A stretch of 64,000 bases of DNA from contig CALUET010000014.1 of NCBI GenBank assembly GCA_944319745.1, forward strand, positions 113,472 to 177,471. Reading direction: 5' to 3'. Positions 8,544-18,099 of the stretch are shown in pieces. Each line of letters opens with the position of its first letter. Within the stretch, counting starts at the first letter, position 1. A program made the position numbers and the translations under genes. This DNA is from an uncultured Phocaeicola sp. GTDB lineage: Bacteria > Bacteroidota > Bacteroidia > Bacteroidales > Bacteroidaceae. A model generated the notes under the pieces. That model worked only from the letters and a program-made list of their open reading frames with translations, made no database searches and was not told the DNA's origin.

Positions 8544-10253
8544 ATGACAACCGCAAAGCAACAAATCGTATCATTTCTCCGCAATTTCAGAGAAATACTC
8601 CGCAAATGTATGGTACGTTTTCCCGTAACCGTAGGATTCTCCATTGCGTTGACTGCCTACCTTTGCTACCTGATTGCCGATCCTGCTTCACAGCCAAGTG
8701 AGCGGTTTCTCGTAATCCTGGGGTATTATCTATCCGTTGGGACTTTGCTTTCATTGAGTCTGCATTTATGGAGCGAAGAGATGAAAAGCAAAAAAACCGT
8801 AGGCATCGTGCAAAGCATGGCGCATTGTTTACTGATAGCCGACGCCTTTTTTCTTTATTATTTCTACGAAACAAAAAACATCGAAGTCTTTATTGCTCAC
8901 GGAGCCGGCCTATTCGCCATCGGACTTTCGGTATTCTTTCTCTCATTCTTCCGCGAAAAAGATGACATCCCGGCGTGGAATTTTACCCAAAACATCATAA
9001 GCAATGCCGTTACCGCCCTCATCGTGGGAGGAATCATGTGCGGAGGTATTTGTTTATTGATACTCTCGCTTCATCAACTTTTCGGCATCGACGTAAGCAC
9101 CAAATGCTATCTTTATATCCTCACATTGTGTCTTGAGCTGCTGCCCACCCTGTTGTTTCTCGGCATGCTTCCGCAAGGAAAAGAAAAACACAACCGTGTT
9201 CCCCGTATCACAAACTTTTCGAACGGTGTAATCCGCTATTTGTTTCTGCCGCTCGCGGGAGGATATTTGTTTATACTTTACGTTTATCTGTTCCGCATTT
9301 TACTTCGTTGGGAGTTGCCTAACGGCTGGGTTTCCTGGCCGGTCGTCATCCTCATGATCATTTGCCTCGTCATAGAATATGAGTTATACCCTTCGCGCCT
9401 GCAAAATACGCAGAAATGGAAAGAACAAGTGGCGCGCCGGCTGCCGCTTCTCATTCTGCCTTTGCTCTTGTTAATGAGCATCGGCATTATACGCCGCCTC
9501 AGCGATTACGGCATTACAATAAATCGTCTTTATCTTGCAACACTGAATTTGTGGTTCTACTTCGTGTGCATCGGACTATTTAAAGGGAAAGCCCGTCGCA
9601 TCAGATGGATACCTGTTTCATTCTCCGTCGTTTTGTTGTTGACATCGGTTCTGCCCGTAAACTACACAAGCATTACGCGAACCGTACTCCGCAACGAGAT
9701 AAAAAAAGAAATCATGCAAAGCAACCCGGGTAAACTTCCCCTTTCGGAAAGCGATTATGCCGCATGGCTGAAATCTCTTCCCACAGAACAGGCAAAACAA
9801 ATAAACGACAAACTTTTATATTTATGCGACCTGTTCAGCCGGGAGAGTTTCAACGACCTTGTGAACGAAAACATTGATTTTTACAATTATATTCCGGATA
9901 CCGTAGAAACCTCCACGGAATACATCAGTTACACCTGGCACGATAACAGCACCATAACCGTGCCGGAAGGATATAAGTACTGCACATTTGTGCGCTCTTC
10001 TCTGAATATTTTACGAACAGACACGCTTTATGTTCCTCTGACGTTCGCAAACGATACGGTCAACATTCCGCTTGATACGCTGCGTTATTTAGATAAAAAC
10101 GATACACTTCCCCCGCCTGCTTTCAAGACACGCGCCGGGAACATCTTCATCATGTCGGAAAATTTTCTCTCCATATACCCGAACAAAGATGAGAATACGG
10201 CATTAAACAATTATATGGAAGGAATACTTTACCACAACGAATACAAACCATAA
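8544..10253 (+). CDS. DUF4153 multispanning membrane protein
   Basis: This 569-residue protein matches DUF4153. About ten to twelve hydrophobic segments fill residues 25-380, for example VGFSIALTAYLCYLIAD, NAVTALIVGGIMCGGICLLI and LFLPLAGGYLFILYVYLFRILL. A soluble tail of about 190 residues follows (from NYTSITRTVLRNEIKKE) and probably faces outside the cytoplasm. It lies between prfA and pyrF with short gaps (32 and 14 bases), so it is very likely in their operon. No catalytic motif is visible and the family has no firm function. Confidence 0.8.
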   Translation: MTTAKQQIVSFLRNFREILRKCMVRFPVTVGFSIALTAYLCYLIADPASQPSERFLVILGYYLSVGTLLSLSLHLWSEEMKSKKTVGIVQSMAHCLLIADAFFLYYFYETKNIEVFIAHGAGLFAIGLSVFFLSFFREKDDIPAWNFTQNIISNAVTALIVGGIMCGGICLLILSLHQLFGIDVSTKCYLYILTLCLELLPTLLFLGMLPQGKEKHNRVPRITNFSNGVIRYLFLPLAGGYLFILYVYLFRILLRWELPNGWVSWPVVILMIICLVIEYELYPSRLQNTQKWKEQVARRLPLLILPLLLLMSIGIIRRLSDYGITINRLYLATLNLWFYFVCIGLFKGKARRIRWIPVSFSVVLLLTSVLPVNYTSITRTVLRNEIKKEIMQSNPGKLPLSESDYAAWLKSLPTEQAKQINDKLLYLCDLFSRESFNDLVNENIDFYNYIPDTVETSTEYISYTWHDNSTITVPEGYKYCTFVRSSLNILRTDTLYVPLTFANDTVNIPLDTLRYLDKNDTLPPPAFKTRAGNIFIMSENFLSIYPNKDENTALNNYMEGILYHNEYKP

Positions 10254-10267
10254 ACAAATAACCACTC

Positions 10268-11092
10268 ATGAACAAGCAAGAATTATTCGAAAACATCAAG
10301 AAAAAATCGTCGTTTCTCTGCGTAGGACTGGACACCGACATAAAAAAGATACCGGAACATCTGCTGAAAGAAGCCGATCCCGTTTTTGCCTTCAACAAGG
10401 CAATCATCGATGCGACCGCACCCTTTTGCATAGCCTACAAACCCAATCTCGCATTTTATGAAAGCATGGGCGTAAAAGGTTGGACTGCTTTCGAAAAGAC
10501 GGTGGAATACATCAAGAAAAATTATCCCGACCAGTTCATCATAGCCGATGCAAAACGCGGAGACATCGGCAATACTTCTGCCATGTATGCCCGCACGTTC
10601 TTCGACGAACTCGACATCGATGCCGTAACCGTAGCGCCATACATGGGAGAAGACAGCGTAACACCTTTCCTTACATACGAGGGGAAATGGGTTATCTTAT
10701 TGGCATTGACCTCAAACAAAGGCTCGCACGATTTCCAGCTGACAACGGATGAAAACGGAGAACGCCTCTTCGAAAAAGTATTACGCAAATCGCAGGAATG
10801 GGCAAACGACTCGAATATGATGTACGTAGTGGGCGCCACCCAAGGACGCATGTTCGAAGACATCCGCAAGATTGCCCCCCGACATTTTCTACTGGTTCCC
10901 GGCATCGGCGCACAAGGGGGTTCCCTTGAAGAAGTATGCCGATACGGAATGACCGACGAATGCGGGTTGATAGTCAACTCGAGCCGCGCCATCATCTATG
11001 CCGACAAGAGCGAACGTTTTGCAGAAAAGGCCGGCGAAGAAGCACAAAAAGTCCAGCAGCAAATGAGTGAAATATTGAAACAAATTTTATAA
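10268..11092 (+). CDS. pyrF: Orotidine 5'-phosphate decarboxylase (type 2)
   Basis: PyrF converts OMP to UMP, the last step of de novo pyrimidine synthesis. The protein has 274 residues, typical of the longer type 2 family. Motifs in order are [20 protein letters not shown], and the catalytic [15 protein letters not shown], which carries the Asp-Lys-Asp charge network. Near the end [16 protein letters not shown] and NSSRAIIYA form the phosphate-binding loop. It closes the purM-prfA-DUF4153-pyrF run and is followed by a hairpin terminator. Confidence 0.95.
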   Translation: MNKQELFENIKKKSSFLCVGLDTDIKKIPEHLLKEADPVFAFNKAIIDATAPFCIAYKPNLAFYESMGVKGWTAFEKTVEYIKKNYPDQFIIADAKRGDIGNTSAMYARTFFDELDIDAVTVAPYMGEDSVTPFLTYEGKWVILLALTSNKGSHDFQLTTDENGERLFEKVLRKSQEWANDSNMMYVVGATQGRMFEDIRKIAPRHFLLVPGIGAQGGSLEEVCRYGMTDECGLIVNSSRAIIYADKSERFAEKAGEEAQKVQQQMSEILKQIL

Positions 11093-11109
11093 ACACACTG
11101 ACCTTTTCA

Positions 11110-11153
11110 AAGCACCGTTTCCGGAAATGAATCATCGGGAAACGGTGCTTTTT
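11110..11153 (+). terminator. Terminator after pyrF
   Basis: Inverted repeat AAGCACCGTTTCC (11110-11122) with GGAAACGGTGCTT (11138-11150), ending in a run of T. It starts 18 bases after the pyrF stop. Confidence 0.8.
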
Positions 11154-11330
11154 ACTGCAAAACGGCACCTGTTTTCCCATTCATTCCAAGCATAAACAAG
11201 AAATAATTGCCATTTTAGACGGATATATAAAAAAAATATACGTAATTTGCATAATTAAAGAATTTACCTCAACGAGAAGGTATGAAGAAAGTTTACTGAA
11301 AAAACAATAAAAACAAGAGAATACATCATC
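11154..11330 (+). promoter_or_regulatory. Upstream region of lpxD, candidate promoter
   Basis: This AT-rich gap holds no convincing gene. GTAATTTG at 11242-11249 resembles the -7 element with one base missing between the halves. A leader of about 75 bases would then precede lpxD. No good -33 element is seen. Confidence 0.25.
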
Positions 11331-12371
11331 ATGGAGTTTTCAGCCAAACAAATAGCAGAATACGTAAAAGGAACGATATGCGGAGATGAAAATGCAAAAG
11401 TTCACACTTTTGCCACAATAGAAAAAGGCATTCCTGGAGCAATTTCTTTTCTTTCAAATCCCAAATACACCCATTATATATACGAAACAAAGGCATCGAT
11501 TGTGCTTGTAAATAAAGACTTCGAACCGGAAAGGCGCGTAGAACCTACCCTGATCAAAGTAGACAATGCGTACGAATGCCTGGCCAAACTGATGACATTA
11601 TACGAAACAAGCAAGACAAAGAAAACAGGAATCGATCCGCTAGCCTTCATTGCATCAAGCGCAAAAATAGGAAAAGACGTATATATCGGCCCGTTCGCCT
11701 GCATAGAGGACGGAGCAGAAATAGGAGACAATGCCTACGTTCATCCTCACGTAACCGTAGGAAGTCATGCAAAGGTGGGGAACAATACCATACTTTATCC
11801 CCATGTTACAATTTATCACGACTGTCGTGTAGGGAATAACTGCATACTTCACGGAGGATGCGTCGTCGGAGCCGACGGATTCGGATTCGCTCCTTCTCCG
11901 GAAGGATTCGAGAAAATACCGCAAATAGGCATTGTAATCATCGAAGACAACGTAGAGATTGGCGCAAACACTTGCGTCGATCGTTCCACAATGGAGGCAA
12001 CCATCATACATAAAGGTGCAAAGCTTGACAACTTGATTCAAATTGCACACAACGTAGAAATAGGAGAAAATACGGTAATCGCCTCGCAAACCGGTATCGC
12101 CGGCTCAACAAAAATCGGAAATTGGTGCCAGTTCGCAGGACAGGTCGGCGTGGCAGGGCACATCGAAGTTGGCGATCATGTAACCATAGGCGCCCAATCA
12201 GGCATTCCGGGCAACACGAAATCCGGACAAACCTTAATGGGCTATCCGGCCATAGATCCCAAACAATTTGCACGTTCATCCGTCATCTTTAAAAAACTTC
12301 CCGAGATGTACAACGAGATAGAACGCCTGAAAAGAGAAATAGAAACACTAAAAACACAATTAAATAAGTAA
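11331..12371 (+). CDS. lpxD: UDP-3-O-acylglucosamine N-acyltransferase
   Basis: LpxD adds the amide-linked 3-hydroxyacyl chain to the lipid A precursor. The 346-residue protein has the N-terminal uridine-binding region ([17 protein letters not shown], then ISFLSNPKY). A long left-handed parallel beta-helix of hexapeptide repeats follows ([23 protein letters not shown] and similar). The catalytic histidine lies in [13 protein letters not shown]-terminal helix ([20 protein letters not shown]) completes the trimeric acyltransferase plan. It is first of three lipid A genes, with lpxC-fabZ only 4 bases downstream. Confidence 0.97.
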   Translation: MEFSAKQIAEYVKGTICGDENAKVHTFATIEKGIPGAISFLSNPKYTHYIYETKASIVLVNKDFEPERRVEPTLIKVDNAYECLAKLMTLYETSKTKKTGIDPLAFIASSAKIGKDVYIGPFACIEDGAEIGDNAYVHPHVTVGSHAKVGNNTILYPHVTIYHDCRVGNNCILHGGCVVGADGFGFAPSPEGFEKIPQIGIVIIEDNVEIGANTCVDRSTMEATIIHKGAKLDNLIQIAHNVEIGENTVIASQTGIAGSTKIGNWCQFAGQVGVAGHIEVGDHVTIGAQSGIPGNTKSGQTLMGYPAIDPKQFARSSVIFKKLPEMYNEIERLKREIETLKTQLNK

Positions 12372-12375
12372 TCCC

Positions 12376-13773
12376 ATGCTGAAACAACAGACATTAAGAG
12401 GCAGTTTTTCACTCAATGGAAAAGGACTTCACACGGGAATTAATTTAACCGTCACTTTCAATCCCGCCCCGGAACATCACGGGTATAAGATACAAAGAAT
12501 CGATTTGGATAACCAACCTATCATCGATGCTGTTGCAGAAAACGTAATAGATACAACCAGAGGAACGGTTCTTTCCAAAAACGGAGTGAAGGTAAGTACC
12601 GTAGAACATGCCATGGCTGCTCTCTATGCAGCGGGAATCGATAACTGCCTGATACAGGTAAACGGTCCGGAATTTCCCATTCTTGACGGAAGTGCAAAAG
12701 TATATGTGGACTGCATCCGGCGCGTAGGTATAGAAGAACAAAACGCTCCGAAAGATTTTTATATCATCAAATCAAAGATCGAATTCCGAGACGAGACATC
12801 AGGTTCCTCCATCGTAGTGCTGCCCGATGAGAACTTTAGCATCAACACGCTTATTTCTTACGACTCAAAGATACTGACAAACCAGTATGCCACTCTCGAG
12901 AATATGAGTGATTTCCCTACGGAAATAGCATCGGCACGTACCTTTGTTTTTGTTCGGGAAATAGAGCCTTTACTTAATGCCGGGCTGATAAAAGGAGGAG
13001 ATCTTGACAATGCTATCGTCATTTACGAGAAACAAATGACGCAAGAGAACTTCGACAAACTGGCAGATGTTATGGGTGTTCCGCACATGGACGCGAATCA
13101 ATTGGGATATATCAACCACATCCCTCTCGTATGGCCTAACGAGCCTGCACGTCATAAGCTGCTTGATATTATCGGCGACCTGGCGTTAATCGGGAAACCC
13201 ATTAAGGGGCGTATCATCGCCACACGCCCGGGACATACCATAAATAACAAGTTCGCCCGCCAGATACGCAAGGAAATCCGCCTGCATGAAATACAGGCTC
13301 CCAACTATAATTGCAATGAAACCCCGATAATGGATGTAAATCGTATTCGCGAATTACTTCCTCATCGTTATCCGTTCCAGCTGGTCGACAAGGTCATAGC
13401 CATCGGTGCGAACCACATTGTGGGCGTAAAAAACGTAACGGCAGACGAACCGTTTTTCCAAGGACACTTCCCCCAAGAACCGATTATGCCGGGAGTTTTG
13501 CAGATAGAGGCGATGGCACAGGTAGGAGGATTATTGGTCTTAAATTCAATAGACGAGCCTGAAAAATACTCAACATACTTTTTGAAGATTGACAACGTAA
13601 AGTTCCGCCAAAAAGTTGTCCCCGGAGATACTTTGATATTCCGGGTTGAACTGATGGCTCCGATACGACGCAACATCTCGACCATGAAGGGATATATTTT
13701 TGTTGGCGAGAAGATTGTTTGCGAAGCTGAGTTCATGGCGCAAATTATAAAGAATCAAGAATCACAAAGATAA
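12376..13773 (+). CDS. lpxC-fabZ: Bifunctional LpxC deacetylase / FabZ dehydratase
   Basis: This 465-residue fusion joins two enzymes. Residues 1 to about 300 are LpxC, the zinc enzyme that commits UDP-3-O-acyl-GlcNAc to lipid A synthesis. It shows GKGLHTG, the zinc-binding region VSTVEHAMAALYAAGIDN, and HKLLDIIGDLALIGKPIKG. Residues from about 315 are FabZ, the 3-hydroxyacyl-ACP dehydratase, with LLPHRYPFQLVDKV and the active-site helix HFPQEPIMPGVLQIEAMAQ. The fusion is the standard arrangement in Bacteroidota and may couple hydroxyacyl supply to lipid A demand. lpxA follows after 12 bases. Confidence 0.97.
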   Translation: MLKQQTLRGSFSLNGKGLHTGINLTVTFNPAPEHHGYKIQRIDLDNQPIIDAVAENVIDTTRGTVLSKNGVKVSTVEHAMAALYAAGIDNCLIQVNGPEFPILDGSAKVYVDCIRRVGIEEQNAPKDFYIIKSKIEFRDETSGSSIVVLPDENFSINTLISYDSKILTNQYATLENMSDFPTEIASARTFVFVREIEPLLNAGLIKGGDLDNAIVIYEKQMTQENFDKLADVMGVPHMDANQLGYINHIPLVWPNEPARHKLLDIIGDLALIGKPIKGRIIATRPGHTINNKFARQIRKEIRLHEIQAPNYNCNETPIMDVNRIRELLPHRYPFQLVDKVIAIGANHIVGVKNVTADEPFFQGHFPQEPIMPGVLQIEAMAQVGGLLVLNSIDEPEKYSTYFLKIDNVKFRQKVVPGDTLIFRVELMAPIRRNISTMKGYIFVGEKIVCEAEFMAQIIKNQESQR

Positions 13774-13785
13774 AGCATAAACAAC

Positions 13786-14553
13786 ATGATAAGTCCATTA
13801 GCTTATATTCATCCGGAAGCAAAAATCGGTGAAAACGTAGAGATTGGTCCTTTTGTCTTTATCGACAAAAATGTAGAAATAGGCAATAATAACATCATAA
13901 TGCCCCACGCAAACATACTCTACGGCTCCCGCATAGGCAATAACAACCGCATATTTCCCGGTGCTGTCATCGGGGCAATTCCACAGGATCTGAAGTTTAA
14001 AGGAGAAGAAACAACAGCAGAAATTGGTAACGATAACACGATAAGGGAAAACGTTACCATCAATCGTGGAACTGCAGCAAAAGGAAGAACCATCGTAGGC
14101 AACAACAACCTTTTAATGGAAGGCGTCCATGTAGCCCACGACACACAAGTAGGCAGCAACTGCATCATAGGAAACTCTACCAAAATGGCCGGTGAAGTTA
14201 TCATAGACGATTACGCAATTGTCAGCGGGAACGTATTGATGCATCAATTTTGTCACGTGGGAGGTTACGGAATGATTCAGGGCGGATGCCGCTTCAGTAA
14301 GGATATTCCTCCGTATATCATCGCGGGCCGTGAGCCAATTGCTTACTCCGGAATTAATATTATTGGCCTTCGCCGGAAAGGTTTTACGAATGAACAGATA
14401 GAAAACATCCACAATGCCTACCGCATTATATACAATAGCGGGAAAAATGTTACCGATGCTTTGCAGCAAATACGGGAAGAGATACCCATGACGAACGATA
14501 TCAATTATATCATTTCATTCATTGAAAATTCTCAACGCGGCATCATTCGGTAA
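13786..14553 (+). CDS. lpxA: UDP-N-acetylglucosamine acyltransferase
   Basis: LpxA catalyses the first, reversible acylation of UDP-GlcNAc in lipid A synthesis. The 255-residue protein opens with ISPLAYIHPEAKIGENVEIGPF and is built of left-handed beta-helix hexapeptides. The catalytic histidine is in MEGVHVAHDTQVG, and the GGYGMIQGGCRFSKDIPPYIIA region leads into the C-terminal helical domain (GLRRKGFTNEQIENIHNAYRII). It is the third gene of the lpxD-lpxC/fabZ-lpxA unit. The later genes lpxB and lpxK are not in this window. Confidence 0.97.
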   Translation: MISPLAYIHPEAKIGENVEIGPFVFIDKNVEIGNNNIIMPHANILYGSRIGNNNRIFPGAVIGAIPQDLKFKGEETTAEIGNDNTIRENVTINRGTAAKGRTIVGNNNLLMEGVHVAHDTQVGSNCIIGNSTKMAGEVIIDDYAIVSGNVLMHQFCHVGGYGMIQGGCRFSKDIPPYIIAGREPIAYSGINIIGLRRKGFTNEQIENIHNAYRIIYNSGKNVTDALQQIREEIPMTNDINYIISFIENSQRGIIR

Positions 14554-14604
14554 AAAAGATTTTTATAACTTTACCGCAACAACGAATTATTTAAGAAAAA
14601 TATC

Positions 14605-15159
14605 ATGGTATATAAATTCAGAATTATATCGGATGAGGTCGATGATTTCCTGAGAGAAATCAAAATCGATGCCGAATCTTCTTTCTACGACCTGCATGAA
14701 GCCATACTGCAATCGGTAGGTTATAAAGACGACCAGATGACATCTTTCTTCATTTGCGACGACGACTGGGAGAAAGAAACCGAAATCACCCTTGAAGACA
14801 TGGGCGAAAGCAGTTCGGAAGAAGACATTTACGTGATGAGAGACACCAGACTGGACGAGCTTCTGGAGGAAGAAAAACAAAAAATGATCTACGTGTTCGA
14901 TCCGCTTTCCGAGCGCGTGTTCTTCATAGAGCTGTCGGAAATCATCACAGGGAAAACACTCGAAAAAGCAGTATGTTCCCTTAAAAAGGGAGAAGCGCCG
15001 GAACAAACCATCGACTTCGACCAACAAATGAACACAAACAGCGCCCTTGATCTGGATGAAAATTTCTATGGCGACCAGGAATTTGACATGGAGGATTTCG
15101 ACTCCGAAGGATTTGACATAAGCGAAAACGGCAATCCTTACGACGAAGACAAATACTGA
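14605..15159 (+). CDS. Plasmid pRiA4b ORF-3-like family protein
   Basis: The 184-residue protein matches PF07929, the pRiA4b ORF-3 fold. It shows YKFRIISDEVDDFLREIKIDAESSFYDLHEAILQSVGYKDDQMTSFFI in short succession, then DPLSERVFFIELSEI. The C-terminal 45 residues are strongly acidic and low in complexity (ENFYGDQEFDMEDFDSEGFD onward). Despite the family name there is no other sign of a plasmid or transposon nearby. It lies 51 bases after lpxA and is followed by a possible terminator before miaA. Its function is unknown. Confidence 0.8.
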   Translation: MVYKFRIISDEVDDFLREIKIDAESSFYDLHEAILQSVGYKDDQMTSFFICDDDWEKETEITLEDMGESSSEEDIYVMRDTRLDELLEEEKQKMIYVFDPLSERVFFIELSEIITGKTLEKAVCSLKKGEAPEQTIDFDQQMNTNSALDLDENFYGDQEFDMEDFDSEGFDISENGNPYDEDKY

Positions 15160-15179
15160 TTTTTACAAGATAACCGAAG

Positions 15180-15249
15180 CGGATTGTACAGAACATGCGG
15201 ACAGCCCGATATAAAATCGCTCCCCACATTCCCGTGCAATCCGTTTTTT
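15180..15249 (+). terminator. Possible terminator between the pRiA4b-type gene and miaA
   Basis: CGGATTGTAC (15180 onward) can pair with GTGCAATCCG (15234-15243), a stem of about 10 bp with one G-U pair and a long loop, followed by six T. The long loop makes this weaker than the other terminators here. Confidence 0.4.
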
Positions 15250-15274
15250 ATTTTTCCTCGAATACATCCGGCAA

Positions 15275-16267
15275 ATGAATACCCCTACATTGATTGTCCT
15301 AATCGGGCCGACTGGCGTCGGAAAGACTGAACTAAGCCTTTCCCTTGCAGAGCATTATCATTCGCCCATTATCTCGGCCGATTCACGACAACTTTACGCC
15401 GATCTGAAAATAGGAACCGCCGCCCCCACCGAAAAGCAACTGAGACGTGTGCCGCATTACTTCGTCGGCACACTGAAATTAACCGACTACTACAGTGCCG
15501 CACAATATGAAAGCGAAGCAATCAAGCTAATGGAGCAACTGTTTCAAAAGCATGATGTCATCGTACTTACGGGAGGTTCCATGATGTATATCGACGCCGT
15601 ATGCAAAGGCATCGACGACATTCCCACCGTAGACCGAGATACACGTGAAATGATGATGGAGAAATATCGCACACAGGGGCTCGAGGAACTATGCAAGGAA
15701 CTCAGACTTTTGGATCCCGCATACTATCGCATCGTCGACCTGAAAAACCCGAAACGCGTCATTCATGCCCTTGAAATCTGTTACATGACGGGTAAAACCT
15801 ATACGTCATTCCGCACAAACACGCAGAAACAACGCCCTTTCAACATCATAAAAATAGGACTGACACGCCCAAGAGAGGAATTGTACGAACGGATTAACCG
15901 CCGTGTAGACCAGATGATGACGGATGGTTTGCTGGAGGAAGCCGAAAAGGTTTACCCTTACCGCGAGCTTAATTCTCTCAACACGGTGGGATATAAAGAA
16001 CTATTTAATTACCTTGACGGCACATGGGAACTATCGTTCGCCATCGAAAAGATCAAACAAAACTCACGCATTTATTCCCGCAAACAGCTCACATGGTTCA
16101 AACGTGACACAGAGATTGCCTGGTTCCATCCTTCACAAGAAGACGAAATTCGCAAACACATCGATACGCAAATGCAGGAAAAAGCCGGGAGCCTTTCATC
16201 GGAACATGACGGGGAAACGGGAAAAACAACGGGATGTATTCCCGAAGAAAAGAGCAAACAAATATAA
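15275..16267 (+). CDS. miaA: tRNA dimethylallyltransferase
   Basis: MiaA transfers a dimethylallyl group to A37 of tRNAs reading codons that begin with U. The 330-residue protein has the P-loop [19 protein letters not shown], the [19 protein letters not shown] segment, and [21 protein letters not shown]. The tRNA-binding part contains [15 protein letters not shown] and [12 protein letters not shown]. The last 30 residues form a hydrophilic tail rich in Ser, Glu and Lys, beyond the usual end near WFHP. A methyltransferase gene begins 13 bases after the stop, so the two are probably co-transcribed. Confidence 0.95.
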   Translation: MNTPTLIVLIGPTGVGKTELSLSLAEHYHSPIISADSRQLYADLKIGTAAPTEKQLRRVPHYFVGTLKLTDYYSAAQYESEAIKLMEQLFQKHDVIVLTGGSMMYIDAVCKGIDDIPTVDRDTREMMMEKYRTQGLEELCKELRLLDPAYYRIVDLKNPKRVIHALEICYMTGKTYTSFRTNTQKQRPFNIIKIGLTRPREELYERINRRVDQMMTDGLLEEAEKVYPYRELNSLNTVGYKELFNYLDGTWELSFAIEKIKQNSRIYSRKQLTWFKRDTEIAWFHPSQEDEIRKHIDTQMQEKAGSLSSEHDGETGKTTGCIPEEKSKQI

Positions 16268-16280
16268 AAAGACAACGTCT

Positions 16281-17066
16281 ATGCAGGACAGACAACACGA
16301 CAGAGCGCGCTATTTCCGCGAATTGGCAACGACAAGCCGAAAGTATTTCGTGCCGTACATCGAAAACTTCAAACCGATACAACCCGGGATGGAGATACTT
16401 GAAATAGGATGCGGGGACGGAGGGAACCTGCTCCCCTTCTCCAAAGCCGGGTGCAATGTCACGGGAGTGGACATGGCTGCAGGAAGAATCAAGGACGCCA
16501 TCCGTTTCTTTCGCGAGGCCGGAGCAGAAGGAACATTTATAGCTTCCGACATATTCAAGCTCAAAGAATGGGAACATCGGTTCGACATTATTCTCTGTCA
16601 CGACGTATTGGAACACATACACGACAAGGCAAGTTTCATGAAAGGACTGCTCCGTTACATTAAAGACGACGGCATTGTATTTATGTCGTTCCCAGCATGG
16701 CAGATGCCTTTCGGCGGGCATCAGCAGATTTGTCGGAACAAAATACTTTCCCACCTGCCGTTCATCCACCTTTTGCCCCGCAGTATCTACCGTTTTCTGC
16801 TCACCCGAGGCGGAGAAGATGCCGCCTGCATAAACGAACTTCTGGATATTAAAACCACACGAATCAGCATCGAACCTTTTGAACGTCTCTGCGCACAAAC
16901 CGGTTTATGCGTAACCGACCGCCGTCTATTCTTCATCAATCCGCATTATGAAACGAAGTTCGGGCTGAAACCCCGCCGGCTTTCTCCCGTCATCGGCCGC
17001 ATTCCCGGCCTACGCAACGCGTTTACCACTTCCTGCTTTTACATCCTTACAGGCAAAAAAAGGTAA
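16281..17066 (+). CDS. Class I SAM-dependent methyltransferase
   Basis: The 261-residue protein carries the SAM-binding motif MEILEIGCGDGGNLLPF, then VTGVDMAAGRIKDAI, FIASDIF and DIILCHDVLEHIHDKASFM, which is the methyltransferase type 11 pattern. I take the ATG at 16281, since upstream in-frame codons lie inside miaA. The C-terminal half (LLPRSIYRFLLTRGGED and beyond) includes conserved-looking aromatic and basic residues. Its position after miaA and next to a convergent glycosyltransferase does not fix the substrate. A lipid, sugar or small-molecule acceptor is possible. Confidence 0.8.
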   Translation: MQDRQHDRARYFRELATTSRKYFVPYIENFKPIQPGMEILEIGCGDGGNLLPFSKAGCNVTGVDMAAGRIKDAIRFFREAGAEGTFIASDIFKLKEWEHRFDIILCHDVLEHIHDKASFMKGLLRYIKDDGIVFMSFPAWQMPFGGHQQICRNKILSHLPFIHLLPRSIYRFLLTRGGEDAACINELLDIKTTRISIEPFERLCAQTGLCVTDRRLFFINPHYETKFGLKPRRLSPVIGRIPGLRNAFTTSCFYILTGKKR

Positions 17067-17082
17067 CGGAGAAGAGCAACGC

Positions 17083-18099
17083 TCACAGTTGGGAAAACTT
17101 TTTCTTGCCTTTTATCATTGACTCCCAGACGATGCTTATGGGATAACGCTGAGGTATTCCCTCAAGCACGGCACGGCTCAGATTTTCACGGCGGGCAGCT
17201 TCCAAGGCAGGGCGGGTATTCTTAAATGCTTTCCGTGCCCGGAATACGGCAAAACCATTCGCAAAATCCCCCCGCAGGAACCAGAAAAGAGCGGCCACGT
17301 AATCCAACAGCCTCCTCACACGCATGACGTGTTTCAGTTCGCCATCGGGCAAATTTTTATAAAGCATCAGCAGATTGTTTCTGAAATTAAGAAAGGTCTT
17401 TTCAGGATTTTCCTTTTTCAAAGTAGCACCACCCACGTGATAGACAACACTTTCCGGCAAACAAACCAACCGGAAGCCACGGCTTCGCAGGCGCCAGCAC
17501 AGGTCGATTTCCTCCATGTGTGCAAAGAAACGGCCGTCAAATCCGCCAACTTTCCGGAAAACATCCAGACGAATGAACAAAGCCGCACCCGTAACCCAGA
17601 AAACAGAAATAGGCGAATCGTACTGACCGTCGTCATACTCCAGAAAATGAAAGATGCGTCCCCGGCAAAACGGATAGCCGTACCAATCGATAAACCCTCC
17701 GGATGCTCCGGCATACTCGAAACGTTTCCGGTCACGAAAGCTCAACAACTTGGGCTGACATGCCGCCACATCGGCATGACGGTCCATATACTCTGTCAAA
17801 ACATCGAGCCATCCGGGAGTAACCTCCACGTCGCTGTTCAGCAACATCACGTATTCCGCATCAATCTGTTGCAAGGCCCGGTTGTATCCTTCGGCAAAGC
17901 CGTAATTTTTATCGAGGCGAATCAGCCGTACAGCGGGGAAATCCGTCTCCAACAAACGGCAGGAATTGTCCGTGGAAGCGTTGTCTGCCACACAAATCTC
18001 CACATCCTTTCCCTGTGAGCAACTCAACACCGACGGCAGAAAACGCCGAAGCAGCTTCTCACCATTCCAATTCAATATAACCACCGATACCTTTTTCAT
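17083..18099 (-). CDS. Family 2 glycosyltransferase
   Basis: The 338-residue protein is a GT-A inverting transferase. It opens KKVSVVILNWNGEKLLRRFLPSVL and continues ICVADNASTDNSCRLLE, then YVMLLNSDVEVTPGWLDVL, the region equivalent to the metal-binding DxD. It also has VTGAALFIRLDVFRKVGGFDG followed by EEIDLCWRLRSRG, which fits the rhamnosyltransferase-like subgroup. The hydrophobic C-terminal part (YVAALFWFLRGDFANGF) may associate with the membrane. The ATG overlaps the mtaB stop as ATGA, so the two genes are translationally coupled. The acceptor is unknown. Confidence 0.88.
   Translation of the reverse strand: MKKVSVVILNWNGEKLLRRFLPSVLSCSQGKDVEICVADNASTDNSCRLLETDFPAVRLIRLDKNYGFAEGYNRALQQIDAEYVMLLNSDVEVTPGWLDVLTEYMDRHADVAACQPKLLSFRDRKRFEYAGASGGFIDWYGYPFCRGRIFHFLEYDDGQYDSPISVFWVTGAALFIRLDVFRKVGGFDGRFFAHMEEIDLCWRLRSRGFRLVCLPESVVYHVGGATLKKENPEKTFLNFRNNLLMLYKNLPDGELKHVMRVRRLLDYVAALFWFLRGDFANGFAVFRARKAFKNTRPALEAARRENLSRAVLEGIPQRYPISIVWESMIKGKKKFSQL

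Noticed and set aside
12376-13773. lpxC-fabZ fusion as a novel gene fusion
   Set aside because: This fusion is the known standard arrangement in Bacteroidota.
14605-15159. pRiA4b-type gene as a sign of a plasmid or IS1096-like element
   Set aside because: The family name comes from a plasmid, but no transposase, terminal repeats or target duplication is near, and base composition matches the flanks.
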